In this document: piece by piece, positions 54,145-64,000 of the stretch
Numbering within the stretch: position 1 is the first letter of the stretch
How the letters are laid out: each line of letters opens with the position of its first letter
From: a bacterium
GTDB taxonomy: Bacteria > Planctomycetota > JAFGQW01
Assembly (NCBI GenBank): GCA_030426805.1
Contig: JAUHXU010000001.1
Span: 124,001-188,000 of the forward strand
Direction of reading: 5' to 3'
Length of the DNA stretch: 64,000 nt
Program-made: the position numbers and the translations under genes
The notes under the pieces: generated by a model
Database searches by the model: none
What the model was told of the DNA's origin: nothing
What the model saw: only the letters and a program-made list of their open reading frames with translations

Positions 54145-54877
54145 CGGGCACCGCCTTTCCTGTCGTCGCCGCCGCTGCAGCCGCGGCAGCCGCCGCCGGC
54201 GCGAGCGCCTCGGCCGGCGCGTTCGGACCGCTCTTCTTCTGCTTGAGCGGGTAGTCGCCGAGGTAGATCCAGCACTTCACGCCGATCACGCCGTAGGTCG
54301 TGCGCGCCTGCGCGAAGCCGTAGCTGACGTTCGCACGCAGCGTCTGCAGCGGGATCCGCCCCTGGAACTGCTTCTCGCGCCGCGCCATGTCCGCGCCGCC
54401 GAGTCGTCCCGCGATGTGGATGCGGCACCCTTCGACGCCTTGGATCTGCATCGTGTTCTGCACCGCGCGCTTGACCGCGCGACGGAAGCTCGCGCGGCGC
54501 TCGAGCTGCTCGGCGACACTCTCGGCGACGAGTTGCGCGTTCATCTCGGGCTTGGAGATCTCCTTGATCTTCAGCTCGAGATCGCTGTTGCCGCTGATGT
54601 CGCGCAGCTCGTCACGCAGCTTGTCGACCTTCGCACCCTTCTTTCCGATCAGCACGCCGGGGCGGGCCGTCTGGACGATGACGCGAATGCTCTCGCTGCG
54701 ACGCTCGATCTCGATCTCCGGGATGCCGGCGAACGAGTAGTTGCGCTTGATGTGCGTCCGGATCTTCTGGTCCATGACCAGGTTCGGCCCGAACTCCTTC
54801 TTCGTCGCATACCAGCGGGAGCGCCACGGCTCGGTGACACCGACGCGAAACGCGGTGGGGTTGACCTTCTGTCCCAT
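54128..54877 (-). CDS. rpsC: ribosomal protein S3
   Basis: A 249-residue small-subunit protein forming part of the mRNA entry. It begins [20 protein letters not shown]. The KH domain has [17 protein letters not shown], and the C-terminal domain [20 protein letters not shown]. An Ala-rich tail of about 25 residues (about 220-245) extends beyond the usual end. It overlaps rplV by one nucleotide. Confidence 0.98.
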   Translation of the reverse strand: MGQKVNPTAFRVGVTEPWRSRWYATKKEFGPNLVMDQKIRTHIKRNYSFAGIPEIEIERRSESIRVIVQTARPGVLIGKKGAKVDKLRDELRDISGNSDLELKIKEISKPEMNAQLVAESVAEQLERRASFRRAVKRAVQNTMQIQGVEGCRIHIAGRLGGADMARREKQFQGRIPLQTLRANVSYGFAQARTTYGVIGVKCWIYLGDYPLKQKKSGPNAPAEALAPAAAAAAAAAATTGKAVPDGPDA

Positions 54878-55371
54878 CAGTCTTCCGTTCCTTCGCTCGC
54901 GGACTCGGCGCTGGCTTCACTCGGCGCGGCGGATTCGCTCGCTGCGGCGGTCGCGGCCGGCGCAGCCGACTTCTTCGCCTTGCGCTTGCGCTTCTTCTTC
55001 TTCTTGCGCTTCGGACCGAGGTCCTCGTCGCTCTCGGCGAGCCGCACCTCGATGTGGCTGCGACGACAGATGATCGGCATGTAGCGACCGCGCGGACCCG
55101 GCACGTAGCGGAAGCCCGGCAGGTCGGGGGCCTCATCGACCCACGCGCGACTGACGACCAACTTGTTCAGGTCGACATCGACGTCCTCGCGGTCCTCCGC
55201 GGCGGCCAGCGCGGCCTTGATCACCTTCTGCGCCATCCCGGAGGCACGCTTGTTCGTGATCTCGAGGACTTCGAGGGCATCGTTGACCGGCCGTCCGCGA
55301 ACCATGTCCACGACGAGCCGCGCCTTGCGCGCCGAGACCGGCGCATAGCGGTGGGATGCTCGAAATTCCAT
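54877..55371 (-). CDS. rplV: ribosomal protein L22 with basic-acidic tail
   Basis: A 164-residue tunnel protein. The core (1-115) has FRASHRYAPVSARKARLVVD, VLEITNKRASGMAQKVIKAA and PRGRYMPIICRRSHIEVRLA, though the usual loop is somewhat altered. The last 50 residues are an extension: first a Lys/Arg run (KRKKKKKRKRKAKK), then an Ala/Ser/Glu-rich end. The extension is not part of the typical family length of about 110-120. Confidence 0.96.
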   Translation of the reverse strand: MEFRASHRYAPVSARKARLVVDMVRGRPVNDALEVLEITNKRASGMAQKVIKAALAAAEDREDVDVDLNKLVVSRAWVDEAPDLPGFRYVPGPRGRYMPIICRRSHIEVRLAESDEDLGPKRKKKKKRKRKAKKSAAPAATAAASESAAPSEASAESASEGTED

Positions 55372-55383
55372 GATTGCGCTCGC

Positions 55384-55647
55384 TTACTTCTTCTGGGTGT
55401 GGCCGCGATAGGTCCGGCTCGGCGAGAACTCGCCGAGCTTGTGCCCGACGAAGTCCTCGGTGCAGTAGACCTTGTGGAAGGTCTTGCCGTTGTGGACCAT
55501 GAACGTGTAGCCGACCATGTCGGGCGTGATCGTGCACGCGCGCGACCACGTCTTGATCGGCTCCTTCGATCCGGAGGCCCTGCGACGCTCGAGGTGCTTC
55601 AGCACGGTCTCGTCGACGAACGGCCCCTTCTTCAAGCTGCGTCCCAT
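55384..55647 (-). CDS. rpsS: ribosomal protein S19
   Basis: An 87-residue head protein of the small subunit. It shows [20 protein letters not shown], the block [20 protein letters not shown] and the end [18 protein letters not shown] start at ATG 55647; the longer frame is a shadow of rplB. It is 16 nt after rplB. Confidence 0.98.
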   Translation of the reverse strand: MGRSLKKGPFVDETVLKHLERRRASGSKEPIKTWSRACTITPDMVGYTFMVHNGKTFHKVYCTEDFVGHKLGEFSPSRTYRGHTQKK

Positions 55648-55663
55648 TGTCGTCGCGCCTCCG

Positions 55664-56497
55664 TCAGTTCTTCTTCTTGCGCTTGCGCAAGATGTATTTG
55701 CTCGTCGTCTTGCGCGGGTTGCGGGTCTTGCCGCCCTTGGCGAGCACACCCTTCGGCGAACACGGGTGGCGACCACCCTTCGTGCGACCCTCGCCACCGC
55801 CCATCGGGTGCGCGACGGGGTTCATCGCCGTGCCGCGCACGTGCGGGCGACGCCCCATCCAGCGCTTGCGCCCGGCCTTGCCGAGCTTGATCAGGTTGTG
55901 CTCGGAGTTCGACACGGTCCCGATCGTCGCGCGGCACTCGAGGTGCACCTTGCGCATCTCGCCGCTCGGCAGCGTCAGGATCGCGTAGTCGCCTTCCTTC
56001 GCCATGAACGTGATCGCGTTGCCGGCCGCACGGCCGATCTGGCCGCCGCGTCCCGGCTGCATCTCGACGTTGTGCACGGTCATACCGACGGGCATGTCGC
56101 GCAGCTTCATGCAGTTGCCGTCGATCGGCTCGGAGCCGATGCCGTTGGTCACGGTGCGACCGACCGGCAGCCCCTTCGGCGCCAGGATGTAGCGCTTCTC
56201 GCCGTCGGCGTAGTGCAACAGCGCGATGTACGCCGAGCGGTTCGGATCGTACTCGATCGAGTGGACCTTCGCCGGCACGCCGTCCTTGTCGCGCTTGAAG
56301 TCGATCACGCGGTAGTGGCGCTTCGCGCCGCCGCCGCGGTGGCGCGCCGTGATGCGACCGGCGGCGTTGCGGCCACCGCTCTTGCGCACCGGACGCAGCA
56401 GCGACTTCTCGGGCGTGGTCTTCGTGATCTCCGCGAAGTCCGGCACGCTGCCGTGCCGTCGTCCCGCCGAGGTCGGCTTGTATTTCTTGATCGCCAT
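55664..56497 (-). CDS. rplB: ribosomal protein L2
   Basis: A 277-residue protein near the peptidyl-transferase centre. Visible are [40 protein letters not shown], the functional histidine region in [20 protein letters not shown] and the end [23 protein letters not shown] at 56497 gives the family start. It follows rplW by 10 nt. Confidence 0.98.
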   Translation of the reverse strand: MAIKKYKPTSAGRRHGSVPDFAEITKTTPEKSLLRPVRKSGGRNAAGRITARHRGGGAKRHYRVIDFKRDKDGVPAKVHSIEYDPNRSAYIALLHYADGEKRYILAPKGLPVGRTVTNGIGSEPIDGNCMKLRDMPVGMTVHNVEMQPGRGGQIGRAAGNAITFMAKEGDYAILTLPSGEMRKVHLECRATIGTVSNSEHNLIKLGKAGRKRWMGRRPHVRGTAMNPVAHPMGGGEGRTKGGRHPCSPKGVLAKGGKTRNPRKTTSKYILRKRKKKN

Positions 56498-56507
56498 GGG
56501 CCGATTC

Positions 56508-56786
56508 CTAGAACAGGTCGATCCGGTTGCCCTCGGCAAGCCGGACGATCGCTTTGCGCCACGCCGGGGTGCGACCGCGGATCCAGCCGATCCGGCGAGC
56601 CTTGCCCTTGACGTTCATCGTTTGCACCTGGGTGACCTTCACGTCGAAGATCGTCTCGATCGCCTTGCGGATCTCGATCTTGTTCGCTCCGCGAGCGACC
56701 TCGAACGAGTACTGATTGCGCAGCTCCATGTGGGCAGAGCCCTTCTCGGAGATGCGCGGCCGCAGGATGATGTCACGCGGCTGCAT
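56508..56786 (-). CDS. rplW: ribosomal protein L23
   Basis: A 92-residue protein at the tunnel exit that docks SRP and trigger factor. It has [40 protein letters not shown] and the basic block [20 protein letters not shown]. It is one nucleotide after rplD. Confidence 0.97.
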   Translation of the reverse strand: MQPRDIILRPRISEKGSAHMELRNQYSFEVARGANKIEIRKAIETIFDVKVTQVQTMNVKGKARRIGWIRGRTPAWRKAIVRLAEGNRIDLF

Positions 56787-56787
56787 A

Positions 56788-57402
56788 TCAGAACGCCTCC
56801 AGCAGTCGGTCGCACGCGGCCTGGCTGAGCACCAGGTAGCGATACTTCAAGACGTCGTATGCGTTGAGCTCCTCGACCGGCATGCACGCGACGTTCGGAA
56901 TGTTCCGGCAGCTCAGGTGCACGTTGCGATCACGCTCGGCGGTGACGACCAGGCAGGCCTGATCGACGCCGGCGCTCTTGAGCATCCCCGACATCTTCTT
57001 CGTCGACGGCGCGTCGAAGTCGAGCGCTTCCGCGACCCGGACCTCGTCGTCGCGGAACTTGCTCAGGACCGCGCTCTTCAGCGCCTCCTTGAGCGCCTTC
57101 TTCGGCAGCGAGTAGCCGTAGTCGCGCGGACGCGGGCCGTGAATCACGCCACCGCCACGCCACACGCCGTTCTGTCGCGTGCCGACGCGCGCACGGCCGG
57201 TGCCCTTCTGGCGCCACGGCTTGCGGCTCGAGCCGCGAACCTCGGCGCGCGTCTTCGTCTTGACCGTGCCCACGCGCTTTCGCGACTCGTACATGTGCAC
57301 GGCGTCGAAGAGCAGGCGGGACTTCACGGTGTCGCCGAGACTGGACACATCGACCTCGGTCGTGCCGAGAGAGTTGTCCGCTCGCAGGAGTTTCGTCTCC
57401 AT
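56788..57402 (-). CDS. rplD: ribosomal protein L4
   Basis: A 204-residue large-subunit protein with a long extended loop in the tunnel: TKTRAEVRGSSRKPWRQKGT and GRARVGTRQNGVWRGGGVIH are seen. The region around LPKKALKEALKSAVLSKFRD and the end ALDFDAPSTKKM to DVLKYRYLVLSQAA fit the family. It may also regulate the operon, as its E. coli relative does. Confidence 0.97.
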   Translation of the reverse strand: METKLLRADNSLGTTEVDVSSLGDTVKSRLLFDAVHMYESRKRVGTVKTKTRAEVRGSSRKPWRQKGTGRARVGTRQNGVWRGGGVIHGPRPRDYGYSLPKKALKEALKSAVLSKFRDDEVRVAEALDFDAPSTKKMSGMLKSAGVDQACLVVTAERDRNVHLSCRNIPNVACMPVEELNAYDVLKYRYLVLSQAACDRLLEAF

Positions 57403-57411
57403 GATCGCTCC

Positions 57412-58056
57412 TTACCCGCGAGACGCGTTGGACACGACGACGAGTCCGCCGTTCGGTCCGGGCACCGCGCCCTTCACCAGCAAGACGTTCTTGTCTGCAT
57501 CGACCTTGACCACCCGCAGATTGCGAGTCGTCACGCGCGAGTTGCCGTAGTGGCCGGGCATCTTCTTGCCCTTGATGACCTTCGCCGGCACCATGCCCTT
57601 GCCGCCGGTCGAACCCGGCTCGCGGACGTTCTTCGAGCCGTGGCTCATCGGGCCGCGGCCGAAGCCCCAGCGCTTGATGCAGCCGGCGAAGCCTCGCCCC
57701 TTGCTGGTCCCGGTGACGTCGACGTGGCCGACCTCGTTGAACACGTCGACCGTCATCGTGTCACCCACGGCGACCTCCGGGTCGACGGCGAGCCGCAGCT
57801 CCCGCATCAGGCGCATCGGCGGCACACCGGCCTTCTTGTAGTGGCCGACCTGCGGACGACGCGCGCGCTTCGGCTTGATCTCCTCGAAGCCGAGCTGCAC
57901 CGCCGCATAGCCGTCTTGCTCGCGCGTCTTCACCTGGGTCACCCGGCAGGGTCCCGCCTCGATGACCGTGACGTGCGAACACGCGCCGGTCTCCGGGTCG
58001 AAGACTTGGGTCGAGCCGATTTTCCGGCCGATCAGGCCGGTCGCGACTTCCCGCAC
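57412..58056 (-). CDS. rplC: ribosomal protein L3
   Basis: A 214-residue protein at the peptidyl-transferase centre. It shows TGLIGRKIGSTQVFDPETGA, GRGFAGCIKRWGFGRGPMSH and GGKGMVPAKVIKGKKMPGHY. The start is GTG at 58056 with AAGGAG 7 nt upstream. A strong terminator lies between rpsJ and this gene, so it may depend on read-through or its own promoter. Confidence 0.98.
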   Translation of the reverse strand: MREVATGLIGRKIGSTQVFDPETGACSHVTVIEAGPCRVTQVKTREQDGYAAVQLGFEEIKPKRARRPQVGHYKKAGVPPMRLMRELRLAVDPEVAVGDTMTVDVFNEVGHVDVTGTSKGRGFAGCIKRWGFGRGPMSHGSKNVREPGSTGGKGMVPAKVIKGKKMPGHYGNSRVTTRNLRVVKVDADKNVLLVKGAVPGPNGGLVVVSNASRG

Positions 58057-58140
58057 GATTGAACTCCTTACCGATCGCCGCCCGTGGCGGCCCTGCTTTT
58101 CGCTCGTCTGCTACTCGCTCGTGCCGACTCGCGTCGACAC

Positions 58141-58167
58141 GAAAAAGGCCTCCGCTTCCGGAGGCCT
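58141..58167 (-). terminator. intrinsic terminator between rpsJ and rplC
   Basis: On the minus strand, AGGCCTCCG and CGGAGGCCT form a perfect 9-bp stem around a GAAG tetraloop, followed directly by TTTTTC. It lies 11 nt after the rpsJ stop and about 85 nt before the rplC start. Confidence 0.9.
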
Positions 58168-58177
58168 CGCTGTTCGT

Positions 58178-58486
58178 TTACGCCTTGATGCGAATGTGCA
58201 CGCCGGCGGGCACATTCAGTTTGTTGATCGCGTCGATGAACTTCGGGTTCGCACTCGAGATGATGATCATCCGCTTGTGCGTCGACAGCTCGAACTGCTC
58301 GCGCGACTTCTTGTTGACGTGCGGGCTGCGCAGCACGGTGTAGATCTCGCGTCGCGTCGGGAGCGGAACGGGTCCGCCCACCTTGGCCCCGGTGCGCCGT
58401 GCCGTCTCGACGATGTCCTCCGCCGAGCGATCGAGCGCCTCGTGGTCGTATGCTTCCATGCGAATCTTGATGTCACCGGGCCGCAT
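58178..58486 (-). CDS. rpsJ: ribosomal protein S10
   Basis: A 102-residue head protein of the small subunit that is also a partner of NusB in antitermination. It has [59 protein letters not shown] and the end [11 protein letters not shown]. It is the first gene of the S10 block and is cut off from rplC by the terminator at 58141-58167. Confidence 0.98.
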   Translation of the reverse strand: MRPGDIKIRMEAYDHEALDRSAEDIVETARRTGAKVGGPVPLPTRREIYTVLRSPHVNKKSREQFELSTHKRMIIISSANPKFIDAINKLNVPAGVHIRIKA

Positions 58487-58966
58487 CGACTGTCTTCCTC
58501 AGCTGTCGTTCCTCAGCGCCGTCGGGGCCGGGTCGAGTCGTTTCGACACGGCAACCCTGCGGCGGGTCCCCTCGCGGGGTCTCTCGTTCGAGTATCGCGC
58601 TCGACGACGCGACGGGGCAGGCGGGACTCGCGACGGCACGGGGACGCCGGCGCCACCCGTTTCGGGGCGGACCACGGCGACCGGATACGAATGCCGGCTC
58701 GCTTCCGACGAAGCGCCGACCCGATCGGTCGACCGCTCCTCGCTGCCCGGCGCATCGGTTCCTGCCGCTCCGGCGCCGGGGCTCAACTGCCCACGGCAAA
58801 AGCGGTTAGGGCGCCGACCGACTCGAAAGCCCCGCGATGGGGCTCCCTGCAATGCCGGCACGGATGCGCACGCAACTCAAAATGAGTAGGGGAAGATAGT
58901 GCACCCGTCGGGACCGACCAAACAAAAATCCCGCGGGTGACCTCACTTCCCCGGTGAGCCGGGACG
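58487..58966 (-). other. 480-nt leader and promoter region of rpsJ
   Basis: No convincing gene. The frames here are arginine- or proline-rich shadows without ribosome sites. An A+T-rich patch at about 58880-58935 is the likely promoter zone, though I see no clean hexamers. A hairpin AGCCCC-ATCGC-GGGGCT lies at 58828-58844. At 58924-58962 a compound stem (CCCG...CGGG with CTCAC/GTGAG inside), followed on the minus strand by TTTTTGTTT, probably terminates the upstream DUF6515-like gene. The remaining leader, over 300 nt, is unusually long for rpsJ. Confidence 0.5.
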
Positions 58967-59596
58967 CTACTTCGGAGCGGGTTCCGCCTTCGGCGGCTCC
59001 ACGACCTGGTAGACGACCGTCGCACCCCGGTAGTAGGGCCGGTAGACCGCCCCGCCCGCCAGGTAGTGGCGCTTGCCGCCGATCTTCGTCTCCGTCGCCC
59101 CTTCCGGCAACTTGTCCACGACGGCGCCGACCGGGGCCGGCACGATCTCGAACCCCTTCGGGGTCCGGCGGACGAAGGCGCCGTTGTAGGCGTGGTATTC
59201 CACGGCGCCGACGCGGATGCTCTCCGACCCGATCGGGACCCGGTCGAGCACCCCGCCGAGCGGCGGTGTCGCGACGATCAGGCCCTGGCCGTGCTTCAGA
59301 TAGAAGTCGGGGCCGGCCTGGAAGTACTGCTTGCCGCCAATCGCCTTGCCGATCGCGCCCGCGGGCGGCGCCGGCACATAGGTCCCGACCGGCTTCGGCA
59401 ACTCCCACTTGCCGACGCGATACGGGACGTTCCGGACGACCGGGTGGGCCTGGGTCATCTGCTGGGGCACGTAGATGCCGGTGCCCCAGCCACCCCACCC
59501 GCCCCATGCGTACTGAGCGCCCGCCGACGTCGACACGCCGAGGAGTGCGGCGATCGCAGCGGCGACCGGGATCGCAATGGCTCGAACGCGGCTCAT
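58967..59596 (-). CDS. exported DUF6515-like protein
   Basis: A 209-residue protein with signal peptide (IAIPVAAAIAALLGVSTSAGAQ). After a Trp/Gly-rich start (WGGWGGWGTGIYVP) it carries three repeats of the type YFQAGPDFYLKHGQGLIVAT + PP.GG..DR.P, as in DUF6515-like proteins of Gram-negative bacteria, whose role is unknown. It ends in a Pro/Glu/Lys tail. ATG at 59596 overlaps the stop of the upstream gene as ATGA, so it is co-translated with it. It is probably periplasmic or on the outer membrane. Confidence 0.75.
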   Translation of the reverse strand: MSRVRAIAIPVAAAIAALLGVSTSAGAQYAWGGWGGWGTGIYVPQQMTQAHPVVRNVPYRVGKWELPKPVGTYVPAPPAGAIGKAIGGKQYFQAGPDFYLKHGQGLIVATPPLGGVLDRVPIGSESIRVGAVEYHAYNGAFVRRTPKGFEIVPAPVGAVVDKLPEGATETKIGGKRHYLAGGAVYRPYYRGATVVYQVVEPPKAEPAPK

Positions 59597-60351
59597 TTCT
59601 TCCCTCCCGGCTTGAGGAACTCGATCTCGTCGGCGCCGGCCGGCGGCCGGAACGTGAACAGTGCGTCGGGCAGGTTCGGCGCGAAGTCCCACTCGCGAAT
59701 CCACGCGACGTACTGGGGCGCGCCGGGCAGCGTCTTGTGCGTGATCACGACCTTGCGCGGGAGGAAGCGAACGCTGTCCTCGATCCACAACTGCCAGTCG
59801 ACCTTCGGGCCGGTGAACGCGAGGTGGTGGCACGGCACGCCCGCGATCCGGTGCACGCCGACGTAGTGGCCGCTCTGAATCCGCGAGAACCGTTCGAAGC
59901 CCGGGCGCACGCAGACGAGATCGATCAGCGGGATCGAGAATCCCGCTTCCTCGGCCATCGCGCGCACGGCGCCGTCGAGCTTCTCGGGCACCTGGATCAC
60001 GCCGTAGACGTTCGCCGCCTGGTCGTAGAGCGTCACGCGCTTGCCGTCGCAGAAGACCTTCTTCACGTCGAGGTCACCGCGGTAGGTCGCGACGATCCGA
60101 CCGGGCCGCTTCACCGCGAGGTCGAGGTCTCCGCCGAACTGCAGCTTCTGGCCGGTCGGCAGCACCTGGTCGTAGTTGATGCGCGCGCGGAAGTGCACGC
60201 GCTCGGCCTGCTGGATCAGCGCGTCCGAGGCTTTCAGAATGCGCATCGCGAGCGGGTCGATATGCGGGCGCCCCTGGCCCGTCACGCCCGCGCCGAGCAC
60301 GAGGCCCGCGACGAGCGCGGCACCGGTCGTGCGTACGATCGAACGGATCAT
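59593..60351 (-). CDS. exported DUF2092-like protein (LolA-like fold)
   Basis: A 252-residue protein with signal peptide (TTGAALVAGLVLGAGVTGQG). The pattern is that of DUF2092: ALIQQAERVHFRARINYDQV, VKRPGRIVATYRGDLDVKKV, CDGKRVTLYDQAANVYGVIQ and IAGVPCHHLAFTGPKVDWQL near the end. The fold is believed to be like LolA/LppX, which carry lipids or lipoproteins in the periplasm. DUF2092 genes often stand next to DUF6515-type genes, as here. The gene shares a 4-nt overlap with the next one and follows the DUF4136-like gene by 17 nt. Confidence 0.82.
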   Translation of the reverse strand: MIRSIVRTTGAALVAGLVLGAGVTGQGRPHIDPLAMRILKASDALIQQAERVHFRARINYDQVLPTGQKLQFGGDLDLAVKRPGRIVATYRGDLDVKKVFCDGKRVTLYDQAANVYGVIQVPEKLDGAVRAMAEEAGFSIPLIDLVCVRPGFERFSRIQSGHYVGVHRIAGVPCHHLAFTGPKVDWQLWIEDSVRFLPRKVVITHKTLPGAPQYVAWIREWDFAPNLPDALFTFRPPAGADEIEFLKPGGKK

Positions 60352-60368
60352 CGCAACTCCTCTTCGGT

Positions 60369-60920
60369 TCAGTTTCGTGTCGGCGGGAACTCGGCGAGGA
60401 TCTTCTCGACGGCCTCGCGGATTCGCTTCTCGCGACCGTCCGGACTGGTCGACTCACTGAGGCGCGCACTCGCGGTGCCACGCCACAGCAACTGCTTCCC
60501 GCCGGCGGACAGCACGTCGATCACGAGCGAGCCGACTTCGTATTCGTAGACGCGCGTCTCGGCGACGCCGCCCGCCGACCAGCCGGCCGGGTGGTAGCGT
60601 CGGGCGTCGTAGAGCGTGTCGCTCTCGAGCCGGCGATCCGTCGCGACGTGATAGGTCACGAGGAACTCGGGCTCACCGCCGAGGACGAAGCCCCGCGCCA
60701 GCATCGTGTCCTCGACCGCCGTCTGGATCCGCTCGTGCAGCAATCCGCTCGTCAGTCGCGGGTCGTCACTCTTCGCGGTCCCGGTCTCGGGCGCCCACGT
60801 CCAGTGCTCGAGCCCGTCGAAGCTCGCTTTCGGATCCCAGTCGGTCGTCACGGAGATGCCGCTGCATCCGGCCAGAAGCACGGCCGCGGCGAACCATGCC
60901 ACCCCTCGAGCGATACGCAT
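60369..60920 (-). CDS. DUF4136-like lipoprotein
   Basis: A 183-residue lipoprotein with signal and lipobox (FAAAVLLAGCSG, Cys at about 19). The body follows DUF4136: SVTTDWDPKASFDGLEHWTW, a DDPRLTSGLLHERIQTAVED helix and the strand FLVTYHVATDRR, ending with LLWRGTASARLSE and a helix EKRIREAVEKILAEFPP. ATG at 60920 has GAGGAG 6 nt upstream. It opens a three-gene exported-protein operon that lies between fusA and rpsJ. The function of the family is unknown. Confidence 0.82.
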   Translation of the reverse strand: MRIARGVAWFAAAVLLAGCSGISVTTDWDPKASFDGLEHWTWAPETGTAKSDDPRLTSGLLHERIQTAVEDTMLARGFVLGGEPEFLVTYHVATDRRLESDTLYDARRYHPAGWSAGGVAETRVYEYEVGSLVIDVLSAGGKQLLWRGTASARLSESTSPDGREKRIREAVEKILAEFPPTRN

Positions 60921-60986
60921 CGTCGACTCCTCGTCAATCGTCTGCGGCCACGATAGCAACGCGGCGACGCAGCCGGAAGGGGTCGA

Positions 60987-63035
<2,049 letters not shown>

Positions 63036-63164
63036 GCGACCCTCCCCCCGCGCTCCGCTCGATGACCGTCTTCCCCGTCCATCACGCAATCCCCCACCAG
63101 CGCCAACTCACGCCAGTCTGAATTCTTCCCTGCTCTTCTCTTCTTCTGTCTTCAACACTTCCAG

Positions 63165-63326
63165 GCGCGCAGGTGTCGGGGAAACGGCCCGGCAGCCGCG
63201 CGGATCGGTGTCGCCTCGCAAGGCGCGCCGACGAAATCGTATCAGGGATACGATGAGGAGGTGCAACGCCGCGAGCGGCGTCGAGACGCGTGGGTGCCGG
63301 GTCGTTTATCCCGGCACCTGTGCGCC
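63165..63326 (-). promoter_or_regulatory. inverted-repeat leader between rpsG and fusA
   Basis: Two 33-nt arms (63165-63197 and 63294-63326) are imperfect inverted copies, with about 27 matches by eye. The rpsG-proximal arm also folds on itself (GTGCCGG/CCGGCAC, 63295-63317), so the two structures exclude each other. A smaller hairpin TCGTAT-CAGGG-ATACGA sits between (63238-63254). The 290-nt gap holds no credible gene and could regulate fusA translation or transcript stability. Confidence 0.55.
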
Positions 63327-63799
63327 TACCATGCAAAGTGCGCGAAGGCCTTGTTGGCCTCGGCCATCTTGTGGGCGACCTCGCGCTTGTTCATCGCGTC
63401 GCCTTCCTTGTTGTAGGCGGCGTAGAGCTCGTCGGCGAGGCGGCGGGCCATCGGGCGACCGCGCTTCTTGCGGGCGGCCTCGAGGATCCAGCGGAACGCG
63501 AGCGCCTGCTGGCGGTTCTTCTTGACCTCCATCGGCACCTGGTAGGTCGCACCACCGACGCGCTTGGAGCGCACTTCGATCATCGGCTTGACGTTCTCGA
63601 GCGCGGTCTGGAACACCTCGATACCGGGGCGGTCCTTGACGCGCTTCTCGAGCATCTCGCACGCATCGTAGAAGATGTTCTGCGCGACGGTCTTCTTGCC
63701 CTTGAGCATCAGGCAGTTGATGAACTTCGACGCGGTGCGGTTTCCGTACTTCGGATCCGGCTTGAGGAACCGCTCGGGCGATTGGTATTTGCGTGGCAT
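63326..63799 (-). CDS. rpsG: ribosomal protein S7
   Basis: A 157-residue head-assembly protein of the small subunit. It begins [20 protein letters not shown], has [30 protein letters not shown] [20 protein letters not shown], the block [14 protein letters not shown] and the end [19 protein letters not shown]. It follows rpsL by 14 nt. In E. coli S7 represses its own operon by binding the message; the structured leader downstream may be relevant. Confidence 0.98.
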   Translation of the reverse strand: MPRKYQSPERFLKPDPKYGNRTASKFINCLMLKGKKTVAQNIFYDACEMLEKRVKDRPGIEVFQTALENVKPMIEVRSKRVGGATYQVPMEVKKNRQQALAFRWILEAARKKRGRPMARRLADELYAAYNKEGDAMNKREVAHKMAEANKAFAHFAW

Positions 63800-63813
63800 C
63801 GTCTCGTCCTCCC

Positions 63814-64000
63814 CTACTTCGGCTTCTTCGTGCCGTACTTGCTGCGCGACTGGCGACGATCGTCGACGCCGGTCGCGTCGAGCGCGCCACGGAGCACGTG
63901 GTAGCGGACACCCGGCAGGTCGCGAACACGACCGCCGCGCACGAGCACGATCGAGTGCTCCTGCAGGTTGTGGCCCTCACCGGGGATGTAGACGGTGACT
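63814..64000 (-). CDS. rpsL: ribosomal protein S12, 5' part outside window
   Basis: The last 61 codons of S12, read from the reverse strand at the right edge. They include [40 protein letters not shown] and the end [14 protein letters not shown], all diagnostic. The segment with the second streptomycin-resistance site (the Pro-Gly-x-Gly loop, here PGEGHNL) is present. The N-terminal half lies beyond the window. Confidence 0.97.
   Translation of the reverse strand, partial: VTVYIPGEGHNLQEHSIVLVRGGRVRDLPGVRYHVLRGALDATGVDDRRQSRSKYGTKKPK

Noticed and set aside
58473..58861. Frames of 108-120 codons upstream of rpsJ
   Set aside because: Two overlapping frames on the same strand, both arginine/proline-rich without ribosome sites; better explained as a GC-rich leader.
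63082..63336. 84-codon minus-strand frame between rpsG and fusA
   Set aside because: It lies across the inverted-repeat leader, overlaps the rpsG end and has no motif or good ribosome site.

Overview
The window is a GC-rich bacterial chromosome segment with no tRNA, rRNA, transposase or CRISPR array that I could find. Several things point to Planctomycetota, or a close PVC relative, of the high-GC, incompletely described kind: an ECF sigma factor whose stop overlaps the start of a membrane Ser/Thr kinase with a TPR tail; secreted propeller-like proteins that share a C-terminal module; and a division and cell-wall (dcw) cluster that lacks ftsA and ftsZ. The phylum assignment is inference from gene content, not a phylogeny.

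Layout. 1-2482 (minus): pilT (cut by the edge) and pilB, type IV pilus motors. 2748-6053 (plus): a lipoprotein and pyruvate phosphate dikinase. 6054-6557: a non-coding block made of two inverted hairpin units; the first uses the 3' end of ppdK as one arm. 6558-13334: a secreted propeller-like protein diverging from an ECF sigma factor and kinase-TPR pair, then a membrane protein and yebC. 13335-14513: more than 1.1 kb without a credible gene, holding a candidate small RNA with a strong terminator, a 164-nt hairpin, a 58-bp tandem repeat and a 51-bp duplication. 14514-16947: rpsI, rplM and a second secreted protein.

17162-33968 (minus) is the dcw cluster. In transcription order it reads mraZ, rsmH, ftsL-like, ftsI, murE, murF, mraY, ftsW, a LysM protein, murG, murC, murB, an 82-residue unknown, an ftsQ-like gene and a 584-residue membrane protein. 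Many junctions are 4-nt overlaps. The septal synthase genes ftsW and ftsI are kept, but murD, ddl, ftsA and ftsZ are absent. MurE has the DNPR motif typical of the meso-diaminopimelate-adding enzyme. A terminator and promoter between ftsI and murE split the cluster into two transcription units.

34334-43712 is a mixed stretch: a zinc-ribbon-like unknown, a HEAT-repeat lipoprotein, dnaE, a methyltransferase with a 31-codon upstream ORF, ada, and a secreted protein with a CAP-like domain. 43777-64000 (minus) is the str-S10-spc-alpha ribosomal array from rpsL (cut by the edge) to rplQ. It lacks tuf, rpmD, map and rpsD at their usual places, has three exported-protein genes inserted between fusA and rpsJ, and has a textbook intrinsic terminator between rpsJ and rplC. 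A perfect 24-nt palindrome closes the array against the convergent gene.

The least explained parts are the structured repeats at 5980-6540 and 13685-14450, the module shared by the two secreted proteins, and the altered tail of the dcw cluster.
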